64,000 nucleotides of DNA, taken from assembly GCA_949316235.1 (NCBI GenBank), contig OX438748.1, positions 32,544,836 to 32,608,835 of the forward strand, in the 5' to 3' direction. The notes under the pieces are model-generated. The model saw only the letters and a program-made list of their open reading frames with translations, was not told where the DNA came from and made no database searches. This document shows positions 40,369 through 51,667 of this stretch, in pieces (the first letter of the stretch is position 1; every line of letters starts with the position of its first letter). This DNA comes from Oegoconia quadripuncta (taxonomy: Eukaryota > Arthropoda > Insecta > Lepidoptera > Autostichidae). Made by a program: the position numbers and the translations under genes.

Positions 40369-43300
40369 ACAAGATATCGTTTGGTGCAAATGAGTGGTAC
40401 TCACTCTCGTAAAATGCAGCACAGACCTCAGGGGTCCATTCACCACGCCATAACATCATATATTCAGCTGCGGCCTGAGTGGTCTTACCATACGACCCTG
40501 TTACTAACTTTAGGTCGTAACGACCATGAGGCAGCACTTTCATCACTTTATATGGCCCACGCATACCGGAGTCTAGCTTGCCTGTAGATTGACTCCACTT
40601 GCGTACAAAGACTAGATCCTCGTTCTTAAAAACGCGCGGAGGCTTACGTTCTTTATTAATACGAGCATCTTGTTTTTCTCGATTCTTATCCAATAAATCG
40701 TATGCGCGTTGTCTGGCAAGCTCGCGTAAGGACTCGCGATTAGAGCTAGTACTTTGCAGGGCTATATCGCGCACTAAGGAGCGTATGACGGGCGTCACTG
40801 ATTCACTGCCAATTAACAAATTAAGAGGTGAATATTGTGTTGACCTTTGCTTGGTAATATTCAGGTTGAGCTGTAACTTCCATAAAATATCCGACCATTT
40901 TGCATTTCTAAAATTTACCTCAACACGGATCATGTTCAAAATCGTACGGCAATATCGCTCAACCTGCCCATTACTTTGATGCATTTCAGGTGTTATGAGG
41001 TACAATCTGCTGCCTAACCCTTCGACCCAATTTGCAAAAGCTGAACTTTCATACATTCGCCCTCGATCAGCGACAATGAGTTTAGGGGTTCCAAATAGAG
41101 AAATAGCATTTTCAAAAACTCGTTTTAGTTCACTTGTATCTTGTTTACTAATAGCGTACAAAAGACAATATTTTGTAAAAGCATCAATAATTATGACGAC
41201 AAATTTAAATCCATTTGATTCTGGAAGTGGCCCCAAAACATCACTGTGCACAGTATCAAAAGGTGTACCGGGTTTGGTCCATGACTCAATAGGCTGTAAT
41301 GGCTGCCTAGGCGACTTTTTCTGTGACAAACATACAATACAATGCCGGATATATTTTTGAACAAATTGTCTAAGTCCGGGAAACCAAAAATGCTTCAGTA
41401 TTAACTCAGCAGTCTTATCTACGCCAATGTGTTGGTGTTCGTCATGGAAAACTCGCATTAAACTAAGACGGTGACCTTTTGGGATGTAACATAACAATCG
41501 AGATTGTTCTCCAGTTTTATCGAGTTTATAGTACAACACATCGTTACGTTTAATATATCGATTTGAGTCTAATTCACCATCGCTAAGTTTTTGTAGCATA
41601 GACTGGGTCTCTTCGTCAGCGGCCTGTGCTATCTGTGCCCAGTTGTGTGGCCTCTTAACTGTACACATATTAATCGGATTACGGCTCAAATAGTCGGCGT
41701 GAGATAGCATAGCCCCCTTTCGATATTCCAACTCAAAATCATAGTCCTGTAAATAGATCCACCACCGAGCCACTCTCGGTAATAGATCTTTCTTACGTTG
41801 AGTCATTTTCAAAGCATTACAATCTGTAATTACCCTAAAGCGCATTCCAATAAGGTAATGCCTGAAATGTTGCAATGCCTTGACAACGGCCAACGTCTCC
41901 AACTCATAAGAGTGGTAACGAGATTCAGCGCCTTGAGTAACTTTGCTAAAATAAGCAACAGCTCGTCTACGGCCTTCCGAATGAGTTTGAAGCAGAACAG
42001 CACCGTAGCCTATCGACGAGGCGTCGGTATGCACCTCCGTCGGCAGAGATGGGTCGAAAATAGCGAGAGCCGGCTCGTTAGTTAAGTGACCAATTATTTC
42101 CTTACGAACTTGTTCATGTTCATCATGCCATTTAAATACGGCGCCTTTGCGAAGTAGTCGTGCCATACAAGCTGTCTTCACGGAGTATCCAGGAATATAT
42201 CGTCTGAAATACCCCGCCAAGCCTAAAAATTGTCTAACTTGCTTGACGCTGCCGGGTACCGGTGCCTTCACAAGTGCTTCCACCTTATGGGCGCTCGGAC
42301 TAACCTGACCATTACTAATTGTGCGGCCCAGGTACTCAACTTCGTCAGCAAGGAAAGTACATTTCCTGAGATTTATGGAAAAACCGGCTTCAGTTAAAAC
42401 ATGCAAAATCTCTCGCAGCGTCTGCAGGCCTTCCTCTATCGTGAGGCTGGGCAGGAGTACGTCATCTATATAAACCAATGCTCGTCCAGATTCAATAAAG
42501 GAACGCAGCGTATTTGCGATAATACGTTGGTAAACTACGGGAGCATTTGCAAGACCGTACGGCATTTTCAAAAATTCAAAGTGCCCTTCGGGCGTTACGA
42601 AGCCTGTCTTGTGAGTAGACTCGCTATCCATTCTAATTTGAAGGAAGCCAGTAGCCATATCAAGGCTTGTAAAGAACTTACTGTTTCCCAAACGATCAAT
42701 GTGATCATCTATTAACGGTAATGGATAGCGGTCTTTCACTGTAATCGCATTCAACGCCCGAAAGTCCACGCACATTCTATCACTGCCATCTTTCTTCTTT
42801 ACCAATAGTATTGGACTGGAGTAATTAGATTGTGACTCCCTAATAATTCCCTTAGCAAGAAGATCTTTAATAATGTCACGGACACGTAGTTTCTCATCGT
42901 GAGATAACTTATATGGTCTATATACAATCGGAGTGTCGCTGGTGAGTGAGATGTGCATTGATCCAGTTTTAACTGTCGTAGTAGCGGTTCCAGAAATAAA
43001 ATTTTGTGAGTAATCATCGATTAATGACAGTAAACGCTTTTTATCACTCCCCACTAAAGGTGTATTGATCATAGAATGCACATTTGACTCTATAGCAAAA
43101 ACTTTTTCTACTCGCATAAGTCGCTGTTTACCTCTAGATCGAGTATAAGTAACTCCATCTCTGTTTAATACGTCAGTACCAATTATTACCGGTATGGTCA
43201 AACAATTATGTGGCACAACGTGGAAATCGATTTCTAACGATATCTCGGGGAATTCCACTGTTAAAGTCGTTGAATAACTGAATTCTAACTCTTGACTTCC

Positions 43301-44647
43301 GATACCACGTAAAACACGAAATGAGGGTATCTGTTTACAATGAAAATGCTTCACAACGGTATCCGAAATTAGCGATATGGTAGAACCGCTATCAATTAAA
43401 ATGTTCACAGGCACACCTTGAATAACTGCAGTGGCAATATCATTATTTTTATAACTACCCTGGATTTCACGACAAAAACTGACACTTGATTTACTATGGG
43501 ATTCGGCTCGTTGCTTAGCAAAACAATTGTCAATCTTGTGACCCATTTTTTTACAAAAAGAGCACGGCTCAGATTTCTCATTGTTTGTTATGGGGGTAGT
43601 AGAAGATGATTCTACCTTCGCTCGTTTTGGACACGAATTATCGTACTGCTTGTGACCGAAACCTCCACAAGAAAAACACTTCGGTGTCGGTCTATTTTGT
43701 TCTCGTTTATATGGGTGGCTATTTTTTTGAAAAACGTTACGCGTAGTGTGTGTCTTACGAATGGGTGGCGTTTGAGCGGGTTTCACGTAAATCGAGAGAA
43801 AGTTCACTAAATCATTCGGCAATAAATTCGCGTTAGTGGCGGCCGCGCGAATCTGAGGGTCTGTTATACCACGTATGATAATTGCAGTAATTAATTCATC
43901 ACTCAGACCCGTTACTATGCGGAGACGCAACAGCGATCGTCTCGCATATTCTGCATAGCTTCTATAATTATCCGAATGCGTTTTCATTACATCAAATAAA
44001 ATATTAGCAATGTCAACCCTCCGTGGACATAAGGCCTTGAATTCGCGTTTAAAATTTGACCAACTACGATAATTAGTCACCCACTCGTTGAGCCACACAC
44101 GCGCATCTCCCTTCAAACAGTTTCCTATTCTGGCTAGGCATTCCCTGTCGTCCCACCGATGCATAACACGGATATGATCCACTTCATCAAACCACACCTC
44201 AATGTCATTTAAAGCCGGGTCAAAATTAGAAATATAAACATGGGTGGATCTTACCGGATTTATTGCGCTTATCGCGCTGACGAGCTTATCAGTTACTTCA
44301 CTAAATACCGTTTCGACGCTATACGATGGCGTCGGCAGCGGCGTCTCTGGTGGCGGCGCAGGCTGGGGCACCGCGGTGAGCAGCGAGGCAGGCGCCTGCG
44401 CAGACGCAGCTGGTGGTGGCGCAAGCGTCATCGGGGTCGGGACGTATAATTCACCAGTGGCATCGGGCGGTATCGACACATTAATTGTATTCGACCCTCC
44501 GGCACCACACTCGCTAACAACTCGCGTATTTGGGTCACGTTCTAATGCGTTCAAACGAGATAAAATTATCTGAAGCTGCTGTTGCAAATCTAAATCAGGT
44601 GTATTATCACGCTGTTTGCGTTTGCGCTTTCTACTCGATTCAGACAT
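40223..44647 (-). CDS. Gag-Pol polyprotein of the LTR retrotransposon
   Basis: 1474 residues in one open frame. Gag: basic N terminus (SRKRKRKQR), Pro-rich linker (about 75-108) and capsid-like region (about 130-290). Two zinc knuckles follow: a variant C-x2-C-x4-H-x6-C at 324-339 and a canonical C-x2-C-x4-H-x4-C at 362-375. Protease has IDSG at 418-421. Reverse transcriptase runs about 585-780 with YIDD at 727-730. RNase H has D875, E915, D942 and D985. The integrase zinc-binding part runs about 1068-1106 (H-H-C-C), and the catalytic core has D1136, D1194 and E1230 (D-x35-E). A MRGPYKV motif is at 1362-1368. No frameshift, stop or env. The last about 50 residues, with repeated ILRALL, are encoded by hairpin units. 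It would support a full retrotransposition cycle; activity is not shown. Confidence 0.95.
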   Translation of the reverse strand: MSESSRKRKRKQRDNTPDLDLQQQLQIILSRLNALERDPNTRVVSECGAGGSNTINVSIPPDATGELYVPTPMTLAPPPAASAQAPASLLTAVPQPAPPPETPLPTPSYSVETVFSEVTDKLVSAISAINPVRSTHVYISNFDPALNDIEVWFDEVDHIRVMHRWDDRECLARIGNCLKGDARVWLNEWVTNYRSWSNFKREFKALCPRRVDIANILFDVMKTHSDNYRSYAEYARRSLLRLRIVTGLSDELITAIIIRGITDPQIRAAATNANLLPNDLVNFLSIYVKPAQTPPIRKTHTTRNVFQKNSHPYKREQNRPTPKCFSCGGFGHKQYDNSCPKRAKVESSSTTPITNNEKSEPCSFCKKMGHKIDNCFAKQRAESHSKSSVSFCREIQGSYKNNDIATAVIQGVPVNILIDSGSTISLISDTVVKHFHCKQIPSFRVLRGIGSQELEFSYSTTLTVEFPEISLEIDFHVVPHNCLTIPVIIGTDVLNRDGVTYTRSRGKQRLMRVEKVFAIESNVHSMINTPLVGSDKKRLLSLIDDYSQNFISGTATTTVKTGSMHISLTSDTPIVYRPYKLSHDEKLRVRDIIKDLLAKGIIRESQSNYSSPILLVKKKDGSDRMCVDFRALNAITVKDRYPLPLIDDHIDRLGNSKFFTSLDMATGFLQIRMDSESTHKTGFVTPEGHFEFLKMPYGLANAPVVYQRIIANTLRSFIESGRALVYIDDVLLPSLTIEEGLQTLREILHVLTEAGFSINLRKCTFLADEVEYLGRTISNGQVSPSAHKVEALVKAPVPGSVKQVRQFLGLAGYFRRYIPGYSVKTACMARLLRKGAVFKWHDEHEQVRKEIIGHLTNEPALAIFDPSLPTEVHTDASSIGYGAVLLQTHSEGRRRAVAYFSKVTQGAESRYHSYELETLAVVKALQHFRHYLIGMRFRVITDCNALKMTQRKKDLLPRVARWWIYLQDYDFELEYRKGAMLSHADYLSRNPINMCTVKRPHNWAQIAQAADEETQSMLQKLSDGELDSNRYIKRNDVLYYKLDKTGEQSRLLCYIPKGHRLSLMRVFHDEHQHIGVDKTAELILKHFWFPGLRQFVQKYIRHCIVCLSQKKSPRQPLQPIESWTKPGTPFDTVHSDVLGPLPESNGFKFVVIIIDAFTKYCLLYAISKQDTSELKRVFENAISLFGTPKLIVADRGRMYESSAFANWVEGLGSRLYLITPEMHQSNGQVERYCRTILNMIRVEVNFRNAKWSDILWKLQLNLNITKQRSTQYSPLNLLIGSESVTPVIRSLVRDIALQSTSSNRESLRELARQRAYDLLDKNREKQDARINKERKPPRVFKNEDLVFVRKWSQSTGKLDSGMRGPYKVMKVLPHGRYDLKLVTGSYGKTTQAAAEYMMLWRGEWTPEVCAAFYESEYHSFAPNDILYSILRALLWYLLHYVYGLFRRILRALLRWHPEGSASRNMLRPLFPFKT

Positions 44648-44772
44648 GTCGTAACAAGTTATTCACTACCCACTAATGTAATAATGCACTGAATTTAACT
44701 AACGGAATTAATTTAAAAGTCAGAATGCCAAACCAAAAGCGGATAAAGCAATGAGAGCTATCCCACTTCTGA

Positions 44773-45063
44773 TGTTAGCAATAAGAATCGGATTATATTA
44801 AAAAAAAACAATTACGAAACCTAAACTGTAATAATTATTGGCAAGTAAATTAACAAATCAAATTAAATAAATGCAAACAACACATAGACAAAGCTAAAGC
44901 ACTGAATCCTGGTGAACGTCCGTCGCCTCCGAGCGCTGCGAGCCCAAGTGAAGTTGCCGCTCGACGATATTCACCGTCTGGCCTGCTGCCCCTTCCAAAG
45001 TGGTACCCCCACACTCTGACGTCACACTGGCCACGCCCATTTCAGTGAAATTTTCGGTTAATA
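44773..45063 (-). repeat. 5' LTR
   Basis: 291 bp, same sequence as the 3' LTR. It should carry the promoter; the start codon of Gag-Pol lies 125 bp downstream of its inner edge. Confidence 0.92.
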
Positions 45064-45462
45064 ATATATTATTTTTTATTTAAAAAAAAATAATTTTCAA
45101 TTGTTGTGTATAGAAGAAAGAAAAACATTTATTCAGCTTACAATGGGCATGTACATGAAAATTTTTTGAGAAATTAAAACTAAAACATAATAATGTAAGC
45201 TGACATAGGTTCCAGCTCAGCATAATGCTGTGGCAAGAACCATATAGTACCGAGTATATTAATTGTGTGCCACAGCGCTGATTTTCAGCTGGCACCTTCG
45301 TAGGAGGTTAGACGCTCATAGAATAATTTAAAAAAAAACAAAGAAAAATAAATAAATAATTACATACACTATTTTCTGCCCAATCTAATAAACACTATGT
45401 ATCTCTAAGGTTTGCTGGTAGAAAACTCTATCGGAGTTAAGCTCGCCTTTGTACATTTTATA

Positions 45463-45610
45463 TTTATACACGAACATTTATTCCCGAGTCTTGGATGTTT
45501 ATATAAATATTTATGTATGTTTATCCGTTATCTAGTATCCATAGCACAAGCTTTGCTTAGTTTGGGACTAGATGATTGGTGTAAGTGTCCGAAATATTTA
45601 TATTTATATT
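45463..45610 (+). repeat. SINE-A2, 5'-truncated
   Basis: ACGAACATTTATTCCCGAGT to GATTGGTGTAAGTGTCCGAA and a TATTTATA tail; lacks the tRNA-like head. Confidence 0.82.
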
Positions 45611-45664
45611 TATATACAATGCATATTTCTGTAACAATTTTGTGTACAATAAAGATATTAAGGA

Positions 45665-45785
45665 TATTAAGGACCTTTATCCCAATTGGGGTGGTCAGAG
45701 ATAACCCAAACAATAGTGTTTAAGTGTTGCAAACATTAAGAGTTTAATGATTGAAACAACATCCACGGTTCACCTTATGAAATAA
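45665..45785 (-). repeat. Repeat X fragment
   Basis: Antisense CCTTTATCCCAATTGGGGTG and AAACAACATCCACGGTTCAC, as at 17455. Confidence 0.55.
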
Positions 45786-45985
45786 CTAGCTTTCCGCCCG
45801 CGACTTCGTCCACGTGGAATATTTCATCAAAATCGGTTCAGTAAAAAATTAGCCTATATGTTAATCCAGGTCCTAATTTCATACAAATCCGTCCAGTCGT
45901 AAAGGCGTAAAGAGGTAAGAAACATACATACATACAGACATACACACAGACAAACAAATTAGTTGGGATATCTAAATAGCTTCAA
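45783..45985 (+). repeat. Repeat Y
   Basis: CTAGCTTTCCGCCCGCGACT TCGTCCACGTGG, then ATCGGTTCAGTAAAAAATTA and CATACATACAGACA. A variant end with CATACATA repeats. Confidence 0.65.
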
Positions 45986-46426
45986 TAACGATTTTTGTCG
46001 TGAATTCTGGAAAATGGGGGTTATTTTCAGAGTTATTTAGGTATTATTTATAAGCTTTTGGGCGGTCAGACCGATTTTTTTAATTGATTCTATATTTAAA
46101 AAGAAATCTAAGTTTATCCAATGAGGGCGCCACTGGACGCAATAAACCTTCTTATTAAGGCATTGTTGAAATACCGTAGTAAATAGGACGCAGATTTCAC
46201 CTACCCGCTCGTTCTCTGTGTGAGCCTTCATTAAGACTAGCACGGTAATGACGTGAACCAATTAACGGGCCCGTGACAGGCTGACAGACAATTCACACCG
46301 CCCACACACCTGAAACTTGGCTTTTATGTAAACAACTGCGTTTAGTGGTGACCACAAGTTGGTCCATGTCCTTTGTGACTCTTGTTTTGATAGCATATAG
46401 TGTTAGTGGCCAGTTATGTATACGAC

Positions 46427-46925
46427 TGTTTGGTGTAGTGGTTAGAAACTCTGACCACTACACCAAAACGTCGAGGGTTCGAATCCCGCTAGGGGCATAT
46501 GTTTGTAAGAAAGAAAGAAAGAAAGAAAATTATTTATTTGTTAGATTTTGGGTATACAGATAAAGGTCTTATTTTGTAGATAGGTAGTCCAGCAAAATCT
46601 GCCTGTTATGGCGTACAAATATTTAAAATATAAAAATAGAATTAAAAAATCATGCAATATAAGCAGACACGCTAAACGACAACATTGTGTTAACCTGAAT
46701 AACTTTAAATATTACAATGTGACATGTGTATGATGAATACAGACATGTGTTCCCGAGTTATGGATGTTTTTCATTTTTGTATGTACTCGTGTTTATTTAC
46801 AAAAGAAAAATGTATTTGTGTAGTTATCAACCATCTGGTATCCATAACACAAGCCTAGATGTTTACTGTGGACCTAGATGGCGCTGTGTGTATGTGCAAT
46901 GATATTTATCTATTATATATATTAT
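46427..46925 (+). repeat. SINE-A1 split by an antisense LINE tail
   Basis: The head (TGTTTGGTGTAGTGGTTAG, B box near 46477) reaches GCATATGTTTG at 46505. The body resumes at about 46729 with TGTATGATGAATACAGACAT and runs to CTAGATGGCGCTGTG. The intervening about 220 bp starts with GAAA repeats and ATTATTTATTTG, consistent with an antisense LINE 3' end. Confidence 0.8.
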
Positions 46926-46943
46926 AAAAAAAATATATATATA

Positions 46944-47231
46944 ACCGCCTCCGTGGCTCAATATAAACAACATTGGGTTTACGATTCGGAGGTCGCGGGG
47001 TCGATCCCCAGCGGGGTATATGTTTAAGTACTCGGTTTGGTTGGTGGTAGGGCATTTTAAATGTCCGCCTGGCTAGCTACTACCATCTTTGTGTTCCGGT
47101 TGTCAAAGATAAGATAGCCTGTCCAAATATATTGGGGTTTCCGGGTCAGTACGCTTCCACCTTCGACCTCATATTCACTTAACATCAGGTGTGATTGAGG
47201 TCAAGTACCAACCAGTGGGGTATAAAAAAAA
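46944..47231 (+). repeat. SINE-B with internal deletion
   Basis: ACCGCCTCCGTGGCTCAATA head. The segment between CTACTACCATCTT and GTGTTCCGG is deleted; the tail CATCAGGTGTGATTGAGGTC is intact. Confidence 0.85.
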
Positions 47232-47681
47232 GGCAGACTCTTCGAAAGTTCCCTTGACTTGGTACTCAAACCAACGTGGTTATATTGATCACTAAAACAA
47301 GTCTCCTAATCTATTATTAGTATCTACTCTATAAATCATATAATTACCGGTAACTCAGGTATAGCGCCAACAGACAGACGAACAGACAAGGCTTGTGAGT
47401 GGGCAAACCCGGTTTTTGCTATTGAAAGATTTGCTCAAGCGATTAGAGGGAATTATGTTTCCTGCTCCCGATGCATAGGAGTTCGGCGATCTGTAGAAAT
47501 TGATAGCTGTTTTGATTAACTCCAACATATTTACAATGAAGTTAAGCAATATCTGGCACGGATGGGTGACCACTAGTGGCATATTTAACCTCCGACAAAA
47601 AATTACAAATGTTATATGTTCATTATGTGGACATACGTAGTAATGCCGTAGGTATACTTAATACGTAGTAATACGTAGTTA

Positions 47682-48004
47682 ACCGCCTCCGTGGCTCAAT
47701 GTAAACAACATTGGGTTTACGACTCGCAGGTCGTAGGTTCGATCCCAACATGTACCCACATGTTTAAGTACTCGGTTTGGTTGGTGATAGGGCATTTTAA
47801 ATGTCCGCCTGGCAAGCTACCACCATCTTATCTAAATCTGCCGCCAAGCAGCAATGTTAATAGCATTGTTGTGTTCCGGTTGAAGATAGCCAGTCCCCCA
47901 AATGTGTTGGGGTTTCCGGATCAGTACGCTTCCACCTTCGACCTCTTCTTCACTTAACATTAGGTGTGATTGAGGTCAAGTAACAACCCGTTGTGTATAA
48001 AACA
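47682..48004 (+). repeat. SINE-B
   Basis: ACCGCCTCCGTGGCTCAATG head, damaged B box (AGGTTCGATCCCAAC), tail CATTAGGTGTGATTGAGGTC and TATAAAACAAAA. Confidence 0.85.
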
Positions 48005-48040
48005 AAATGCGTGACGCTGCTTGAGACCGGTTTTTTAACA

Positions 48041-48206
48041 TTCCAGATCAAACCAGGGGACTGGTTCTTAGCCATGTTGGATGACTACAAAAAAGTGCAG
48101 TGCAGGATCCTGAACCTGACTAATGACGTGAATAAGGTGGCAGGGAGGACCTGGAAGGGTGAAGACTTCTATGGGAATACGAGTAGCCTAGGTCCAGCAA
48201 TAGAGA
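48041..48206 (+). other. Unidentified coding-like segment between two SINEs
   Basis: A GC-richer block. Its frame reads IKPGDWFLAMLDDYKKVQC, RILNLTNDVNKVAGRTWKG and EDFYGNTSSLG after TTTAACATTCCAG, a plausible splice acceptor. It is bounded by a SINE-B end on the left and a SINE-A1 head on the right. I do not recognise the protein. It could be a host exon or part of an unlisted mobile element; no clear donor was found. Confidence 0.3.
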
Positions 48207-48210
48207 ATCG

Positions 48211-48478
48211 GACCTGTTTGGTGTAGTAGTTAGCAACTCTGACCACTATACCAAAAGGTTGCGGGTTCGAATCCCGCTAGGGGCATACGTTTGTGTGAGG
48301 AATACGTACATGTGTACCCGAGTTATGGATGTTTTCATTTATTATAAGTATTTATTTACAAAAAAAAATGTATTTATGTAGTATATCAACCATCTGGTAT
48401 CCACAACACAAGCCTATAGTTGCTTACTGTGCAACTAGATGGCGCTGTGTGTATGTCTGCTTATTTAATATTTATACA
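48211..48478 (+). repeat. SINE-A1, full length
   Basis: ACCTGTTTGGTGTAGTAGTT head, B box near 48265, CTAGATGGCGCTGTG, AT-rich tail. Confidence 0.87.
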
Positions 48479-48904
48479 TCATGTTAAATGTAGACTTTTA
48501 ATTGTCATATTGATATACCAATGTGAATTTATAAAAGTATTGCTACGGTAACGGTAAAAATTATGTATGACGTCCGCCATCTTGATTTTATACCGTCACC
48601 TACTATGTCACTCGCCAGATTTATAGGCACTGATTCGAATCTGAATTTTTTTGTTCAGGTTAGGCTGTAAAAGCTAACATAGGTAGTTTATTTCTCTCAA
48701 GAAATAATGAATATTTTTATTTGTAATTTTATTATTTATTGTTCAAACTTCAAGCATTTATTTTAACGTAAAATACATGATATCATATGTTGAATGTGAA
48801 TCTAAATCTAATGGAAATAATAAAAGAGCTTATTGCATTTATCTTTCGGTCAGTATGTCCAAGATACTACCTATGATTGCTGTAACTATATACATACATA
48901 AAGT

Positions 48905-49200
48905 CACGCCTGTTTCCCGTATAGGGGTAGGCAGAGACCATAGACTTCCACTTGCTATACGATCCTGACATACCTGTTACGCTTCCTTCACTCTCATAAG
49001 GTTGTTCATACATGCTCGTGGGTTTAGGGTATTCTTGAATTGACTTTTCTTTAAGACGTCCCCGATTTGATCATGGTACGTTCGCAGTACCAACCCTTAG
49101 TACTTCCCCTACCAACACTACCATCGACATTCGCATCGTAAATCTCTTTCGTTAGTCTTCTTTCATTCATCCTCAACACATGTCCAAACTGTAACACGTG
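48905..49200 (-). repeat. RTE-like LINE 3' end
   Basis: Antisense. From GCCTGTTTCCCGTATAGGGG back to TTCATTCATCCTCAACACATG TCC, the complement of the 7075 fragment (CFGHV...NERRLT..IYDANVDGSVGRG). Confidence 0.68.
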
Positions 49201-49287
49201 TTGTAAAATTTCCTGATATTTTTGCATCGCTAAGAAGAAGAGTGCCTGAGACTACTAAATTGTGTTATGTTGGTCTGTTAAGGTTTA

Positions 49288-49530
49288 TGACGACCGGTTG
49301 GTGTAGTGGATAGTGACCCTGTCAGCGAAACCAACGGTTGCGGGTTCGAATCCTGCGAGGGGTAAATGTTTGTGTGATGAATACGAACATTTATTCCCGA
49401 GTCATGGATGTTTATATAAATATTTATGTATGTTTATCCGTTTATCTTGTATCCATAGCACAAGCTTTGCTTAGTTTGGGACTAGATGATTGGTGTAAGT
49501 GTCCGAAATATTTATCATTATTATTATTAT
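49288..49530 (+). repeat. SINE-A2, full length
   Basis: GACGACCGGTTGGTGTAGTG head, B box near 49340, CGAACATTTATTCCCGAGTC, GATTGGTGTAAGTGTCCGAA, ATT tail. Confidence 0.88.
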
Positions 49531-49539
49531 ATTACTAGT

Positions 49540-49760
49540 CTAACTTCTAACTAATATTATAAATGCGAAAATTTGGATGTTTGTTTGTTTATTTGTGTTT
49601 TGTTAGTTGCTCAATCACGGCTAAACGGCTGAACGGATTTGGATGCAATTTTGGTATATAGGTTGGATTGAGACATAGGATATTTTTTATAAATATATAA
49701 AATGTGTAGTTCCCGCGGGATAAACAAATTTCCGCGATAAAGTTAAGCCAAGCAGGCAAA
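49540..49760 (-). repeat. Repeat Y
   Basis: Antisense: CTAACTAATATTATAAATGC at the start, CAATCACGGCTAAACGGCTG and CCCGCGGGATAAAC in reverse order. Confidence 0.65.
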
Positions 49761-50529
49761 GCCGCGGCCACTAAGTTAATACACCATGGTATTGATCAAC
49801 AGTCATTTAAAAAGCAATTTGAGATTTCATCACAATAATTTTAACTACATAGGTACAAAAGCGAACAAACATTCCCAGAGTGTCCAATAAAGGAAATTGA
49901 AACGTGTATCACCGCGGGCGGACAGTTTAATTATACTATTTATATTAATATTCAATATTAAACAAAATTAGTATTCAATTTTAAACAAAATATTATCGTT
50001 TTAAATTGAAAATACCTCCTACGATCGAACGTGAATGGGGAAAGTAGATCCATTGAGAATAAATATTTAATTAAACAACAATGAACTTGGCCCTTTTTAT
50101 GGGGTCTGTATTAGTGTACTTTTTAGTTGTTGAAAGCCTATGAGTAGCATGGTATAGTTAACGTATGAAAACTGGATAAATGCGTGTCAGAGAACGCGCT
50201 GTGTAGGATTAGAAGGGGGCTTTTTGGTGTTTGATAAATAATTTTAAAAGCAAAGTACCTACATTTTGCAATTTCTTCGACAGTTATTCATTAATTTGTA
50301 AAGTTTACTTAGCTGTGATGGTTTTCCTTTTAATTTCGTTATCGAAAAGTACTCAAAGGAGTCTCGGGCCCGATTTTGGTGAAAACTAAAACGGGATCAT
50401 TGGATATTTGAAAAATCAATATTCCTAGCCAGGAATCGAACCCGTTGATTTTGAAAAAAAAGACACATTTGTATTATTACACGACAGAAAGATCTGTCGT
50501 CACTCCAGCCTAGACCAGAGTCTCTAGCG
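49761..50529. other. No gene or recognised repeat
   Basis: AT-rich spacer. AGCCAGGAATCGAACCCG at 50428-50446 resembles an isolated SINE B-box region. Nothing else seen. Confidence 0.45.
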
Positions 50530-51319
50530 CAGGGGGTCTCCATAATACGGCCAGCGGGTCAAGTGCGGCCCGCTTTTTTGGCCCGCCAAGTATGCCATAT
50601 TATCCGGCCCGCCTTATTAAAAGAATCATGCTAACAAAGCTTTTATTTAGTTTCTATGTAATGAATGTCCAGAACTTCTTTCCCAAATCTGTCTCCGACC
50701 TCCTGCTATATCACTTAGGCACAACGATCTCATTTTTCTCCCTCCGACTTCTACCAACTACAGAAAAAACAAATTTCTGTGGCGTGCGAGCAACAATTTT
50801 AATAAATTGTCTGAAAAGCTCGATCTAGAACTTTTTAACACTAGTTTTATGTCAGCGAGGCGTCAATTAAACCAACAAATCTTTGATGGCTTAATTTAAT
50901 TTATAAATCGTTTGTTTTTCCTTTTTTTTGGCGATGACTGAATCTGGTGTATGTACCGCGAGGGCAAAAAATGTACAGGTGTCATAATGCATGTTATTGA
51001 ATTATACATATAATATATTTCTATTTGTGAGGACCTGTAATTGCCATTAGTGTTATTGCAGCTTTTGGTTTTCCGAATAAATAAAATTTAAAAAAATAAA
51101 ATTACATTAAAAAAAAGTTACAAAATGAGATTAAACATGTTATTATGTATATCCACTATATGAATATCTACATTATACCTAAATAATGTAGATATTCATA
51201 TAGTGAAATTAAATAAAGAAACAATAAATTTTATTAAGACCAATGAGATGTGTGTAGCTGCGGTTTACTGACGATTATTTGCAATTTTGGATCTACACTA
51301 GTGAAAATTATCAGCAACT

Positions 51320-51667
51320 TCAAATGGCCCAAATAAGATGGGTTTTCCGGCTCAGTACGCTTCCACCTTCGGCTTCATCTTCACATAAAATCAGGGGGTC
51401 TACTCTCTAACGAAAAACTTCAGACGGCTCTAACTTCGGACTTTTTCTTCTGCAAAGAATCCTTTATTTGCATAACTTCAGACGTTCCTTGCGTCTCGTA
51501 CTAACTTGTGATGTACAACTAAAGTAAAAAATAATTACCATTGGTTTATAATTGACACAGCAAACTGCAAAAGAAGAAGTCCGAAGTTACGCCTGTCCGA
51601 AGCTATTTTCGTTAGAGAATAGACCCCCAGGTGTGATTGCGGTCAAGTGCTAACCAGTTGTACATAA
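51320..51667 (+). repeat. SINE-B 3' fragment split by a MITE
   Basis: CCCAAATAAGATGGGTTTTC to CATAAAATCAG (51394), resuming at 51628 with CAGGTGTGATTGCGGTCAAG and an A-run. Confidence 0.78.
51395..51627. mobile_element. MITE with about 60-bp terminal inverted repeats
   Basis: 233 bp. Left GGGGTCTACTCTCTAACGAA and right TTCGTTAGAGAATAGACCCC; the arms extend through CTTCGGAC and TTCTTCT. CAG is duplicated at 51392-51394 and 51628-51630 and single in intact SINE-B. Confidence 0.85.

Larger units (their letters stand above)
39482..45063 (-). mobile_element. Ty3/gypsy-type LTR retrotransposon, apparently complete and young
   Basis: A 5.58-kb element with two 291-bp LTRs in which I see no difference, flanked by ATAT on both sides (39478-39481, 45064-45067). 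The single Gag-Pol frame is intact and there is no env. The 3' region carries an array of 11 hairpin units. A purine tract (AGGAGAGG, minus strand of 39776-39783) precedes the 3' LTR. The sequence right after the 5' LTR (TCAGAAGTGGGATAGC, minus strand below 44773) is the primer-binding-site position; the tRNA is not identified. The element has the same orientation as Wnt7 and lies 2 kb upstream of its exon 2. Confidence 0.93.

Noticed and set aside
40381..44573. Several plus-strand frames of 69-126 codons
   Set aside because: All lie opposite the intact Gag-Pol frame and have no domain features.
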